Origin: Aerococcus sp. HMSC062A02 | GTDB lineage: Bacteria > Bacillota > Bacilli > Lactobacillales > Aerococcaceae | Assembly (NCBI RefSeq): GCF_001809535.1 | Contig: NZ_KV797910.1 | Location: 84,560 to 148,559, forward strand | DNA: 64,000 nucleotides | Reading direction: 5' to 3' | Part shown: positions 27,826 through 36,374 of the stretch, in pieces | Position numbering within the stretch: the first letter of the stretch is position 1 | How the letters are laid out: every line of letters starts with the position of its first letter | The notes under the pieces: generated by a model | What the model was told of the DNA's origin: nothing | Database searches by the model: none | The model's input: the letters and a program-made list of their open reading frames with translations, nothing else | Made by a program: the position numbers and the translations under genes

Positions 27826-28365
27826 ATGCACAAACACACACGACCATGGGAATCTGACAGCGACTACTTAGAGCTCGTAGCCGATATTAAAGACCATCAA
27901 TTTATTAAAGATTTGGAACGCTTCCCCCAACATATTCATGGAAACCGGATGATTCATTCCTTTCAAGTATCCTACAAGAGCTATAAGATTGCGCGTAAGT
28001 TAGGTTTAGACTACCGGTCGGTGGCACGTGCAGGCTTAATGCATGACTTGTTCTATTATATGCCTGGCGAGTTATCATTTTCACACGGCAATCACTTAAG
28101 CAACCATCCCTACATTGCCTTGCAGAATGCACGTGCTTTAACGAGCCTCAATCCAATCGAAGAAGATATTATTGTTAAGCATATGTGGTTGGCAACGGCT
28201 GCACTTCCTAAATATCGGGAATCTTATGTGGTGACCATGGTTGATAAGTGGGTAGCTTGCGAAGATTTTGCTTATCCGCTTTTCCGTAACTTTAGCACAA
28301 GCTTCCAGTGTAAAGTTTATAAATACTTCTTGGGCTTAGACCTGAGAGAAGAAATGAGAGATTAA
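27826..28365 (+). CDS. HD-domain phosphohydrolase
   Basis: A 179-residue metal-dependent HD protein. Motif residues in order are H in RMIHSFQVS, HD in AGLMHDLFY, histidines in SHGNHLSNH and VKHMW, and D in MVDKWVAC. This is a complete HD set, so it is probably an active phosphohydrolase; the substrate is unknown. It starts at 27826, 23 bp after the methyltransferase, and ends one base before the HxlR gene, forming a tight unit. Confidence 0.82.
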   Translation: MHKHTRPWESDSDYLELVADIKDHQFIKDLERFPQHIHGNRMIHSFQVSYKSYKIARKLGLDYRSVARAGLMHDLFYYMPGELSFSHGNHLSNHPYIALQNARALTSLNPIEEDIIVKHMWLATAALPKYRESYVVTMVDKWVACEDFAYPLFRNFSTSFQCKVYKYFLGLDLREEMRD

Positions 28366-28366
28366 G

Positions 28367-28708
28367 ATGACAACAGAGAAACACGTGCCGACACTGTGTC
28401 CTAAATTTGAACGTGGTTTTCAGTTGATTGGTAAGAAATGGAACGGTCTAATCATCCAAAGTTTATTAAATGAGCCTTTGCGATTTGGGCAATTGCGTGA
28501 CAGTATCAATGGCATTTCTGACCGGGTGTTAATCGAGCGCTTGCGCCAACTGGGCCGTTTAGGTATCGTTTGTCGCAAAACTACAGAAATTGATTCCCAC
28601 CAGGTGGCGCTCTATAGCCTGACCGAAAAAGGTCTGGAGCTAGAACCTGTTCTTAACAATCTTCACCAATGGGCTGATGAGTGGATGGCTAAAGATGATA
28701 AAATTTAA
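28367..28708 (+). CDS. HxlR-family transcriptional regulator
   Basis: A 113-residue winged-helix regulator. It has the family N-terminal cysteine segment (TLCPKFERGFQLIGKKWNG) followed by LRFGQLRDSINGISDRVLIERLRQLGRLGI and a C-terminal EPVLNNLHQWADEW. HxlR proteins often sense electrophiles, oxidants or metabolites through that cysteine. It starts one base after the HD gene. The regulated gene is not evident; autoregulation of this small operon is possible. Confidence 0.92.
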   Translation: MTTEKHVPTLCPKFERGFQLIGKKWNGLIIQSLLNEPLRFGQLRDSINGISDRVLIERLRQLGRLGIVCRKTTEIDSHQVALYSLTEKGLELEPVLNNLHQWADEWMAKDDKI

Positions 28709-28718
28709 TATAAAAATC

Positions 28719-28748
28719 AAGGGCTGGGGCAAAATGCTTCAGCCTTTT
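28719..28748 (+). terminator. terminator after the HxlR gene
   Basis: AAGGGCTGGGGCA pairs imperfectly with TGCTTCAGCCTTTT. It has the GGCTGGGGCAAAA form shared with other intergenic hairpins here. Confidence 0.65.
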
Positions 28749-28817
28749 CTAGTCAGAGTTGCTTATAGCTTCTGTTTTAAAACTTTGGCCTGGTAATGGC
28801 TTTATACAGGATTTGAG

Positions 28818-28846
28818 TTGACGCTAAGTTGAATTTTGCTTATAAT
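28818..28846 (+). promoter_or_regulatory. promoter of the pheST T-box leader
   Basis: TTGACG (28818-28823), a 17-bp spacer, and TATAAT (28841-28846). It is close to consensus. Confidence 0.75.
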
Positions 28847-28852
28847 AAGTTG

Positions 28853-29096
28853 TAATATCACGTTGATAGAAGACGGAAATAGTCACAAGTGTAGCCAGGA
28901 AGAGAAATCAGCGACTGAGAGTTTCTTCTACACGGACTAGGCCCTTTCACTTCTTGAGTAGGCACCGGGACCGGATGGAAAAGGTGTCCGCAAGCCAGCG
29001 TTAAAGGCTTTGAGTGTCAGCAGTAATTTTTGTCAGCTGAAACAAGGGTGGTACCGCGGTCTTTCGTCCCTTTGAGGGATGGAAGGCTTTTTTGTT
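28853..29096 (+). ncRNA. T-box riboswitch leader (pheST)
   Basis: GGGTGGTACCGCG at 29046-29058 is the T-box, followed by a terminator stem (CTTTCGTCCC with GGGATGGAAGG) and T6. The upstream stem I contains CAGCGACTGAGA. A TTC triplet at 28951-28953 is a candidate phenylalanine specifier, not proven by pairing. The leader and its promoter fill most of the 427-base gap between the HxlR gene and pheS. Confidence 0.92.
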
Positions 29097-29135
29097 TTCT
29101 ATTAAATTAAATGGCATTGAATAAAAGGAGTTATC

Positions 29136-30182
29136 ATGGATATCATTGAACAATTGAAAGCTTTAGAGAAGGAAATGCATGATCAATTATCCCAGCTAAC
29201 GGATCTTGATGGTGTTAAACAATTACGGATTGATTATCTCGGTAAGAAGGGGGCATTGACCCAAACCTTACGGGGAATGAAGGACTTGTCCAATGAAGAA
29301 CGGCCTAAAGTGGGGGCCTTCGCTAATGAATTAAAGACCAAGTTAGCGGACGCACTGGACCAGAAAGAGGAAAAATTCCAAGCTGAAGCCCTAGAAGCAG
29401 CCTTGGCAGCTGAAACAATCGATGTTAGCCTGCCTGGCCAAGAAGTTCAGCTCGGTAAGCCGCACATTATTGCCCAAGTTATGTCGGATATTGAGACTCT
29501 CTTTGTTTCCATGGGTTATGAAGTTGTCGAAGGTCCAGAAATTGAATCCGACTATTACAACTTCCAGCGGATGAACCTACCAGAAAACCATCCGGCCCGT
29601 GATATGCAGGATACCTTCTATATCAATAAGGACGTCCTCTTGCGGACTCACACCTCACCTGTCCAAGCACGGACCATGGACCAGCACGACTTCTCCAAGG
29701 GCCCACTTAAGATGATCAGTCCAGGTAAGGTTTACCGTCGTGATGATGATGACGCTACCCACTCCCACCAATTCCACCAAATTGAGGGTTTGGTAGTGGC
29801 TGAAAATGTAGGTTTGGCTGATTTGAAGGGGACCCTCGAAGTCTTCGCTCAACACATGTTTGGTGCAGACCGGGAAATTCGTCTTCGCCCATCTTACTTT
29901 CCATTCACTGAACCTTCTGTTGAAATCGACATTTCTTGCTTCAAGTGCGGGGGTAAGGGCTGCAATATCTGTAAGCAGAGTGGTTGGATTGAGATCCTCG
30001 GTGGAGGGGTTGTCCATCCAAATGTCTTAGAAATGTCAGGCGTAGATAGCGAGCGATATACTGGTTTTGCTTTCGGGATTGGGCCGGACCGGGTGGCTAT
30101 GTTGAAGTACGGAATTGAAGATATCCGTCACTTCTACCAAAATGACCTACGCTTCTTAACACAGTTCCAAGAAAAGGGGTAA
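29136..30182 (+). CDS. pheS: phenylalanyl-tRNA synthetase alpha subunit
   Basis: A 348-residue class II catalytic subunit. An N-terminal coiled coil that contacts tRNA (about 1-90) is followed by the catalytic core with motif 2 ([32 protein letters not shown]) and motif 3 ([18 protein letters not shown]). The cysteine cluster [14 protein letters not shown] is also seen in other bacterial PheS. The start is ATG at 29136 with AAAGGAG upstream. It forms an alpha2-beta2 enzyme with PheT and lies 8 bp from it. Confidence 0.97.
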   Translation: MDIIEQLKALEKEMHDQLSQLTDLDGVKQLRIDYLGKKGALTQTLRGMKDLSNEERPKVGAFANELKTKLADALDQKEEKFQAEALEAALAAETIDVSLPGQEVQLGKPHIIAQVMSDIETLFVSMGYEVVEGPEIESDYYNFQRMNLPENHPARDMQDTFYINKDVLLRTHTSPVQARTMDQHDFSKGPLKMISPGKVYRRDDDDATHSHQFHQIEGLVVAENVGLADLKGTLEVFAQHMFGADREIRLRPSYFPFTEPSVEIDISCFKCGGKGCNICKQSGWIEILGGGVVHPNVLEMSGVDSERYTGFAFGIGPDRVAMLKYGIEDIRHFYQNDLRFLTQFQEKG

Positions 30183-30190
30183 GCAAGTAA

Positions 30191-32620
30191 ATGAAAGTAT
30201 CAATTGAATGGTTAAATGAACTCATTTCTCTAGAGGGAATTACAGCGGAAGAACTCGCTGATAAGATGTCGCGGACAGGGATTGAAGTTGATGGATTGGA
30301 AAATCTGGGGAGTGTCTTGAAGAAAGTTGTTGTCGGCCATACCCTCGAAGTTGTCGACCATCCAGATTCAGACCACCTCCATATCTGCCAAGTCGATGTT
30401 GGTGAAGAAGAGCCTTATCAAATCGTCTGTGGCGCGCCTAATATTGCCAGCGATCAAAAAGTCATCGTCGCTCTCCCTAACTCACGGATTAAAGACAATG
30501 TAAAGATTAAGAAAGGGAAACTGCGCGGCCAAGTGTCCCAAGGGATGATTTGTAGCTTAGAAGAAATCGGTTTTGATGAAAATGTTGTAGCTAAAGAATT
30601 TGCTAATGGGATTGCTGTCTTACCAGAAGATGCACCAGTCGGAACTTCGATTGTTGACTATCTCAAGCTCGATGATCCGATTCTTGATTTGGATGTGACG
30701 CCTAACCGGGCAGATGCCTTGTCAGTTAGAGGGAATGCCTGGGAAGTGGCTGCTATTTATGGCCGTCAGCCTGAGTTTCCTAGTGAAGATGTTGACGCAT
30801 TCGCCAAGCAATCGGACCTGGCAGAACATGTCTCCATTCAAGTGGATGATTCAGATATGGTGCCTGAATACAATGCCTTCTTGGTACGCAATGTGAAGAT
30901 CCAGCCCAGCCCATTAGCCGTCCAAGTGCGCCTAATGAAGTCAGGTATTCGTCCCATCAATAATATTGTAGATGCGACCAACTATGTCTTGCTCGAATAC
31001 GGCCAGCCTCTACATGCCTTTGACTACGATAAATTAGGAACAGGCAAGATTGAAACACGGATGGCCCAAGCGGGTGAGGCCCTGCAAACCCTTGACGGCG
31101 AAGAACGGCAATTGACGGAAGAGGATATCGTGATTACAGATGGCCAAAAACCGATTGCTTTAGCGGGCGTTATGGGGGGCTATGATACGGAAATTGATGA
31201 GTCCACACAAAATGTCTTGCTTGAAGCAGCGATGTTTGAGCCCATTCATATTCGTAAGACGGCCCGCCGCTTAGGTTTGAGAAGTGAATCTAGTATGCGT
31301 AATGAACGCGGGGTCAACCAAGCGACGATCGCAGAAGCGGGCTATTATGCCGCTCAATTAATGGTTGCCTGGTCTTCGGGAGACTTAGAACCAGGATTTG
31401 CCCAAGTTTCTACATTAGATCATGGGGATGTTAAAGTGCCTTCTTCTTTGGCTTATATTAACCGTGTCTTAGGGACCTCATTAACTTACCAGGATATTGA
31501 ACAAGTCTTTGCCGACTTGCAATTTGGCTTAGAAGGGGATGCCGACCACTTCACTGTAACTGTTCCACCACGCCGTTGGGATATTCATATTCCGGCTGAT
31601 CTAACAGAAGAAGTTGCCCGCATCTATGGTTATGACAAGATTCCTTCCCACCTTCCTAATGCCCAAGGCTACAAAATTGGCCTGACTGAGCGCCAACAGT
31701 TCGATCGCCGGGCTCGTCAGACCATGCAAGCTCTCTCCTTCAACCAAGTCATTGGCTATAACTTGGTCAGTGCGGAGGCTTTAAATGTCTTGCAATTAGA
31801 AGAAAGAGCAGCCGTTGAGCTGGACTTCCCGATGAGTGAAGACCACCGTTACATGCGGACCAATCTGCTGACTACTGATCTCGATATCACCCGTTACAAT
31901 GTCGCACGCAATATCAAAAATGTTGCCATTTATGAGAGCGGCCGCATTTCCTACTGGGAAGATGGCCAGGCAGTTGAAGAAAATCACTTGGCAGCCGTTT
32001 GGACTGGTAACCGCATCGACCAATCTTGGCAAGGTCAAGACCAGGCAGTTGATTTCTTCGCGATGAAGGGGATCGTTGAAGCCTTACTCGCTTCCATGAA
32101 CCTGGCTTGCAGCATCCGCTACCAGGCTGCGCATGATATCGCTGATACCCATCCTGGACGGACTGCCCGTATTTTAGCTGATCTTGGGGAAAAAGAAACG
32201 GTGCTTGGTTTTATCGGCCAGCTCCATCCACAAACGGCGGATAGCTATGACTTGGCTCAAGCCACTTACGTCTTTGAACTGTCCTTAGACCGGCTCTTTG
32301 ACCTACCTAAGCAAAGGATTGTCCAAGAAAGTATTCCAAAATTCCCAGGCATTAAGCGGGATATTGCCCTCCTCGTTGATGAAAGTGTCAGTCACGCTGA
32401 AATCCAAGCCTGCATCCAAGAGGCAGGGAACAAATACCTGCGTGATATCCAAGTCTTTGACCTCTATACCGGCGACAAGATTGAAGCAGGCAAGAAATCT
32501 TTAGCTTATCAACTGTCTTACCTGAACCCAGAAGCCACCCTCCAAGACGACGAGGTTACGGCTAATGTGGACGCTATTATCCAAGCCCTAAGTCAGGAAT
32601 TGGGAGCCCAAGTTCGCTAA
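30191..32620 (+). CDS. pheT: phenylalanyl-tRNA synthetase beta subunit
   Basis: An 809-residue subunit containing an N-terminal tRNA-binding OB fold (VVGHTLEVVDHPDSDHLHICQ), B3/B4 editing domain, B5 domain, a catalytic-like core, and a C-terminal ferredoxin-fold anticodon-binding domain (FPGIKRDIALLVDE onward). Length is standard for bacteria. It starts 8 bp after pheS and is regulated with it by the T-box. The beta subunit hydrolyses mischarged Tyr-tRNA-Phe. Confidence 0.97.
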   Translation: MKVSIEWLNELISLEGITAEELADKMSRTGIEVDGLENLGSVLKKVVVGHTLEVVDHPDSDHLHICQVDVGEEEPYQIVCGAPNIASDQKVIVALPNSRIKDNVKIKKGKLRGQVSQGMICSLEEIGFDENVVAKEFANGIAVLPEDAPVGTSIVDYLKLDDPILDLDVTPNRADALSVRGNAWEVAAIYGRQPEFPSEDVDAFAKQSDLAEHVSIQVDDSDMVPEYNAFLVRNVKIQPSPLAVQVRLMKSGIRPINNIVDATNYVLLEYGQPLHAFDYDKLGTGKIETRMAQAGEALQTLDGEERQLTEEDIVITDGQKPIALAGVMGGYDTEIDESTQNVLLEAAMFEPIHIRKTARRLGLRSESSMRNERGVNQATIAEAGYYAAQLMVAWSSGDLEPGFAQVSTLDHGDVKVPSSLAYINRVLGTSLTYQDIEQVFADLQFGLEGDADHFTVTVPPRRWDIHIPADLTEEVARIYGYDKIPSHLPNAQGYKIGLTERQQFDRRARQTMQALSFNQVIGYNLVSAEALNVLQLEERAAVELDFPMSEDHRYMRTNLLTTDLDITRYNVARNIKNVAIYESGRISYWEDGQAVEENHLAAVWTGNRIDQSWQGQDQAVDFFAMKGIVEALLASMNLACSIRYQAAHDIADTHPGRTARILADLGEKETVLGFIGQLHPQTADSYDLAQATYVFELSLDRLFDLPKQRIVQESIPKFPGIKRDIALLVDESVSHAEIQACIQEAGNKYLRDIQVFDLYTGDKIEAGKKSLAYQLSYLNPEATLQDDEVTANVDAIIQALSQELGAQVR

Positions 32621-32716
32621 GAATTGAGTGAGAATTAGGCCACTTCAAGAGGAATTTTGGTCAAAGTATGATAAGATAAAAGTAGACATATGATAATAAA
32701 TTAGGAGGTCAAAATA

Positions 32717-33697
32717 ATGGATATGTTTGAGAGCTTAAAAGCTAAAATTCAAGACAAAAAAGTGCGCATTGTTTTCCCTGAAGGTGCCGAAGAGCGCATC
32801 CAAGGAGCCGTTGTCCGCTTGAAGCAAGATGGTTTAGTTGAACCTATCTTATTAGGTAATCCTGATGACTTACAAGCTAAGGCAAAAGGATTTGGCTTCG
32901 ATTTGTCTGGAATTGAGATTGTAGATCCCAATAACTACGATGCTTTTGACGAAATGGTAGATGCCTTCGTGGAACGCCGTCGTGGCAAAGCAACAGAAGA
33001 ACAAGCTCGTGAAATCCTTAAAGATGAAAACTACTTCGGGACAATGTTAGTTTACCAAGACAAGGTTGATGGCTTGGTATCTGGGGCTGTCCACTCAACA
33101 GGGGATACCGTTCGTCCTGCCCTCCAAATCGTTAAGACTAAAGAAGGCGTTCGTTCCACTTCAGGTGCCTTCATCATGGTTCGTGACGATGAACGCTATG
33201 TCTTCGCAGACTGCGCTATTAACATTGATCCTGACAAGAATGCTCTGGCTGAAATTGCCATTGAATCTGCAAAGACTGCTGAATTGTTCGATATTGAACC
33301 AAATGTGGCTATGCTAAGCTTCTCTACCAAGGGATCTGCTTCTGCTCCCCAACAAGAGAAAGTTGCTGAAGCAGTGGCGATTGCCCAAGAAAAAGCGCCT
33401 GAACGCTTCAACATCGATGGTGAATTACAATTCGATGCGGCCTTCGTTGAATCTGTCGGCAAACAAAAAGCACCTGATTCTAAGGTAGCAGGCCAAGCAA
33501 AAGTCTTTGTCTTCCCAGAAATCCAATCGGGTAACATTGGCTATAAGATTGCCCAAAGACTCGGCGGCTTCGAAGCGATTGGGCCTATCTTACAAGGGAT
33601 GGCTAAACCAATTTCTGACCTCTCACGCGGTTGTAATGAAGAAGATGTTTATAAGATTTCAATCATTACCGCTAACCAAGCTTTGTTGGATGACTAA
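32717..33697 (+). CDS. pta: phosphate acetyltransferase
   Basis: A 326-residue enzyme interconverting acetyl-CoA and acetyl phosphate, the branch to ATP via acetate kinase. Family segments are RIVFPEGAEERIQGA at the N-terminus, GLVSGAVHSTGDTVRPALQ, SGAFIMV, and C-terminal KVFVFPEIQSGNIGYKIAQRLGG. It is the short Pta form lacking the DRTGG regulatory domain. The start is ATG at 32717 with AGGAGG 8 bases upstream. A single-gene unit. Confidence 0.96.
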   Translation: MDMFESLKAKIQDKKVRIVFPEGAEERIQGAVVRLKQDGLVEPILLGNPDDLQAKAKGFGFDLSGIEIVDPNNYDAFDEMVDAFVERRRGKATEEQAREILKDENYFGTMLVYQDKVDGLVSGAVHSTGDTVRPALQIVKTKEGVRSTSGAFIMVRDDERYVFADCAINIDPDKNALAEIAIESAKTAELFDIEPNVAMLSFSTKGSASAPQQEKVAEAVAIAQEKAPERFNIDGELQFDAAFVESVGKQKAPDSKVAGQAKVFVFPEIQSGNIGYKIAQRLGGFEAIGPILQGMAKPISDLSRGCNEEDVYKISIITANQALLDD

Positions 33698-33718
33698 GCG
33701 AGCTGATAAGAATTTACA

Positions 33719-33757
33719 AAAGGGACTGGGATTAAAGGACCAGTCCCTTTACTTTTT
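33719..33757 (+). terminator. terminator after pta
   Basis: AAAGGGACTGG (33719-33729) pairs with CCAGTCCCTTT (33740-33750), then T-rich sequence. Confidence 0.88.
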
Positions 33758-33820
33758 GCTCCCTTCTAGCTTTGGTGATAAAATAAGACTAATCGACAAT
33801 TAATGAAAGGAGTGGATAGG

Positions 33821-34288
33821 ATGTCTGCGACTTTGAATTGGCAGGGAGAGGCTGATACGCAATCCTTTGCCCATTATTTAGCTTCCTATGTCAAAGCGGG
33901 CGATATTATTTGCTTGGCTGGAGACCTAGGAGCAGGAAAGACCACCTTCACTCGTTACTTAGCAGAAGGGCTGGGAATTTCTGGGAATATTAAGAGCCCA
34001 ACTTTTACTATTATCCGTGAATACCAGTCTGGCCGGCTTCCGCTCTACCATATGGATGCTTATCGCTTGGAAGAGACAGGGGCTGAGGGTATGGGCCTGG
34101 AAGAGTATCTAGAAGGGGACGGCTTAACGGTTATCGAGTGGCCACAATTTATTGAAGAGGACTTATCGACGAATTATTTGTGGTTAACCATTAGCAAGGG
34201 CCAGGAGGATGACCGCCAAGTCCACTTTGAAGGCTTTGGACCGCGGGGTAAGCAACTGGCCCGGATTATAGAAGAGGAGTATTGCTAG
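33821..34288 (+). CDS. tsaE: TsaE, ATPase of the t6A tRNA modification complex
   Basis: A 155-residue P-loop ATPase that cycles the TsaBD complex making N6-threonylcarbamoyladenosine at A37 of ANN-decoding tRNAs. Walker A is GDLGAGKTTFTRYLAEGLG. Downstream are the switch-like SPTFTIIREY, the HMDAYRLE motif and the family signature VIEWPQFI. I use ATG at 33821, which follows AAAGGAG (33806-33812) by 8 bases; an ATG at 33803 lies before that ribosome site. It lies two bases upstream of the acetyltransferase. Confidence 0.95.
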   Translation: MSATLNWQGEADTQSFAHYLASYVKAGDIICLAGDLGAGKTTFTRYLAEGLGISGNIKSPTFTIIREYQSGRLPLYHMDAYRLEETGAEGMGLEEYLEGDGLTVIEWPQFIEEDLSTNYLWLTISKGQEDDRQVHFEGFGPRGKQLARIIEEEYC

Positions 34289-34290
34289 TT

Positions 34291-34830
34291 ATGAAGAAAG
34301 AAGAAATCGAAATTGTTTTTGAAGATGGTCAAGCCAAGCATGCCAAGCAATTATTAGATTTTTACCGCCAAGTTGGAGCTGAGAGCCCTTACTTGACCTT
34401 CGATGAAGAAGGTTTAGGGATTAACCAAGAACAGGAGACACGTTATCTAAAACAAATTCAAGAGACGACCAATAATCGTCTCTTGCTGGCTAGCCTTAAT
34501 GGGGAGATTATCGGGGTCGCTAGTATTGGTGCACCGACCAATCCCAAGACAGGTCATGTCGGTGAGATTGGCATTTGCCTTCTCCGTCGCTTCTGGGGCA
34601 TGGGTCTCAGCCGGGTGATGATGGAAGATATGATCGAGTGGGCAGAGGAGAGCCCTTCCTTACGCTATCTGCGCTTGGAAGTGAATGCGGAGAACATTCG
34701 TGCCATCAAGCTCTATGAACACTTTGATTTTGAATTGATTGGAAAGACCCCCGCTGCAATGTTCTGTCAAGAAAGTTACCAGGATGTCTTGATGATGGGA
34801 CGTCGGGTGGATGACAGCGAAGACCAATAA
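34291..34830 (+). CDS. GNAT-family N-acetyltransferase
   Basis: A 179-residue protein with the GNAT fold. The acetyl-CoA motif A is degenerate but visible in VGEIGICLLRRFWGMGLSRVMMEDMIEWA, followed by LEVNAENIRAIKLYEHFDFELIGKTPAAM (motif B). It resembles RimJ/RimL-like or antibiotic/peptide acetyltransferases; the substrate is not deducible. ATG at 34291 is chosen because GAGGAG (34274-34279) is upstream and the tsaE stop lies just before it. Co-transcribed with tsaE. Confidence 0.85.
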   Translation: MKKEEIEIVFEDGQAKHAKQLLDFYRQVGAESPYLTFDEEGLGINQEQETRYLKQIQETTNNRLLLASLNGEIIGVASIGAPTNPKTGHVGEIGICLLRRFWGMGLSRVMMEDMIEWAEESPSLRYLRLEVNAENIRAIKLYEHFDFELIGKTPAAMFCQESYQDVLMMGRRVDDSEDQ

Positions 34831-34903
34831 AAAATAGCCAGTGACCGGGTCCAACTTGGACTTCATTCTGAAGTCGGAGGGGACTTGGGTCCTGGCTATT
34901 TTT
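34830..34903. terminator. large bidirectional terminator
   Basis: The outer arms AAAAATAGCCAG (34830-34841) and CTGGCTATTTTT (34892-34903) are exact complements. The inner sequence also folds (GACTTCA/TGAAGTC). It separates the convergent acetyltransferase and small membrane protein genes and even holds the latter's stop codon. Confidence 0.85.
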
Positions 34904-35144
34904 ACCATGCTTTAAAGGTGATAGCGAGCATGAAGAGAAATAAGAAGAGATTAGAGAGGGCGAGGCCCCAGCGCCAACGAGCAGCCTGGTCATTAAGTGA
35001 GAAAATGATGCCCACGATGGGGATGAGGAGGCTCAAAATGAGGTTCCAGTGGTTCAAGGACTGGGGGTCTGCCATCAATTGTTTAGCTGAAAAGAAGAGA
35101 CTGAGGGCAGTCATCAAGAGGGCCTGACGTCTTTCTTTGGTCAT
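34902..35144 (-). CDS. small membrane protein of unknown function
   Basis: An 80-residue protein with three hydrophobic segments (roughly 8-24, 33-48 and 58-78) and a basic N-terminus MTKERRQ. The start is ATG at 35144 with AAAGGA upstream on the minus strand. No family recognised. It is flanked by a shared terminator and lies divergent to murB, which supports it being a real gene. Confidence 0.68.
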   Translation of the reverse strand: MTKERRQALLMTALSLFFSAKQLMADPQSLNHWNLILSLLIPIVGIIFSLNDQAARWRWGLALSNLFLFLFMLAITFKAW

Positions 35145-35250
35145 GAGTCATTGTCCTTTCTTATAGTATTTTGGCTAAGAGCTGGTCAATGCATCTATTT
35201 TAGCAAATTATAAGGCTTAAGACTAGGATGGGCCAAATATTTAAGCTATC

Positions 35251-35279
35251 TTTTCATTTATTTGGACTTGTGGTATGAT
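35251..35279 (+). promoter_or_regulatory. putative promoter of murB
   Basis: TTTTCA (35251-35256), a 17-bp spacer and TATGAT (35274-35279) with TGG before it (extended -10). Confidence 0.5.
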
Positions 35280-35325
35280 GGAGGGACGAAAGTATCGATT
35301 AGGCGGGAAAGGTGATCGTTAAGTG

Positions 35326-36222
35326 ATGAAAGAAAAATTTCTTGAGCATTTTCCTCAAGCAAGGGTTAAGTTCGATGAAGCTTTGAGCTCTTATTCCTAT
35401 ACACGCACAGGGGGGCCGGCGGATATCCTGGTTTTTCCTCAGACCATTGCGGAGGTTCAAGATTTTGTGTCATACGCTAAAACCGAACAGATTCCTATCA
35501 TGGTATTGGGCAATTCCAGCAATTTAATTGTTCGGGATGGTGGCATTGAAGGGATTGTCATGATCTTAACAGATATGAAGGCAGCTGAGGTCCAAGACCA
35601 GACTTTGGTTGTTGAAGCGGGAGCTCGCTTGATTGATGTCAGCCGCTTAGCTGCCGACCACAGCCTCGGTGGGCTAGAATTTGCCTGTGGGATTCCGGGG
35701 AGTCTGGGTGGCGCCGTCTTTATGAATGCGGGCGCTTATGGCGGCGAGATGGCTGATATTGTATCCCGTGTGGACTATGTCGATCAAAGAGGCAGTCTGC
35801 GTCAGCTCACTCTTCAAGAACTTGACTTTGCTTACCGGCATAGCTGTTTTCAGGAGAATGGCGGGGTTGTCGTTAGGGTGCATATGCAGCTCCATTCGGC
35901 TGATTCAGACGCTATTGAGTCGCGGATGGCTGAATTGACCCACTTACGAGAATCCAAGCAGCCGCTGGACCTGCCTTCTTGTGGCAGTGTCTTCAAACGG
36001 CCTGAGGGGCATTACACGGGTCAGCTGATTCAAGAGGCCGGCCTCCAAGGCTATACGGTTGGTGGGGCCCAAGTTTCATTAAAACATGCGGGCTTTATCG
36101 TGAACATCGGCCAGGCCACGGCGACTGACTATTTAGCCGTCATTGCCCATGTTCAAGACGTGATTAAGGACCGCTATGGCGTCGACTTAGAGACAGAAGT
36201 GCGGATTATTGGCCGCGACTAG
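35326..36222 (+). CDS. murB: UDP-N-acetylenolpyruvoylglucosamine reductase
   Basis: A 298-residue FAD enzyme that converts UDP-GlcNAc-enolpyruvate to UDP-MurNAc. The FAD-binding domain shows TRTGGPADILVFP and LGNSSNLIVRDGG. ACGIPGSLGGAVFMNAGAYGG is the family signature. The catalytic serine loop is PSCGSVFKRPEG, and a conserved glutamate lies near the C-terminus. It is the type II MurB of Firmicutes by length. The start is ATG at 35326 or the in-frame GTG three bases upstream; AAAGG lies 10-13 bases before. Confidence 0.96.
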   Translation: MKEKFLEHFPQARVKFDEALSSYSYTRTGGPADILVFPQTIAEVQDFVSYAKTEQIPIMVLGNSSNLIVRDGGIEGIVMILTDMKAAEVQDQTLVVEAGARLIDVSRLAADHSLGGLEFACGIPGSLGGAVFMNAGAYGGEMADIVSRVDYVDQRGSLRQLTLQELDFAYRHSCFQENGGVVVRVHMQLHSADSDAIESRMAELTHLRESKQPLDLPSCGSVFKRPEGHYTGQLIQEAGLQGYTVGGAQVSLKHAGFIVNIGQATATDYLAVIAHVQDVIKDRYGVDLETEVRIIGRD

Positions 36223-36374
36223 AGATAAAACTTAACATGAATCAATCAGATAAACTTCTTCTGTGTTAAAATTATGTTAAAATACATGGAGAAGTTTATT
36301 TGTGTTTTTTATTTTAAATCACTGCTGGAGAGGAATAAGGCCTTGGCAGTATTTGGCGAAAGGAGTTGGCAAGG

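Noticed and set aside
34706-34993. 95-codon leftward frame overlapping the acetyltransferase end
   Set aside because: It runs through the bidirectional terminator and the acetyltransferase coding sequence; the 80-codon membrane-protein frame in another phase is better supported.
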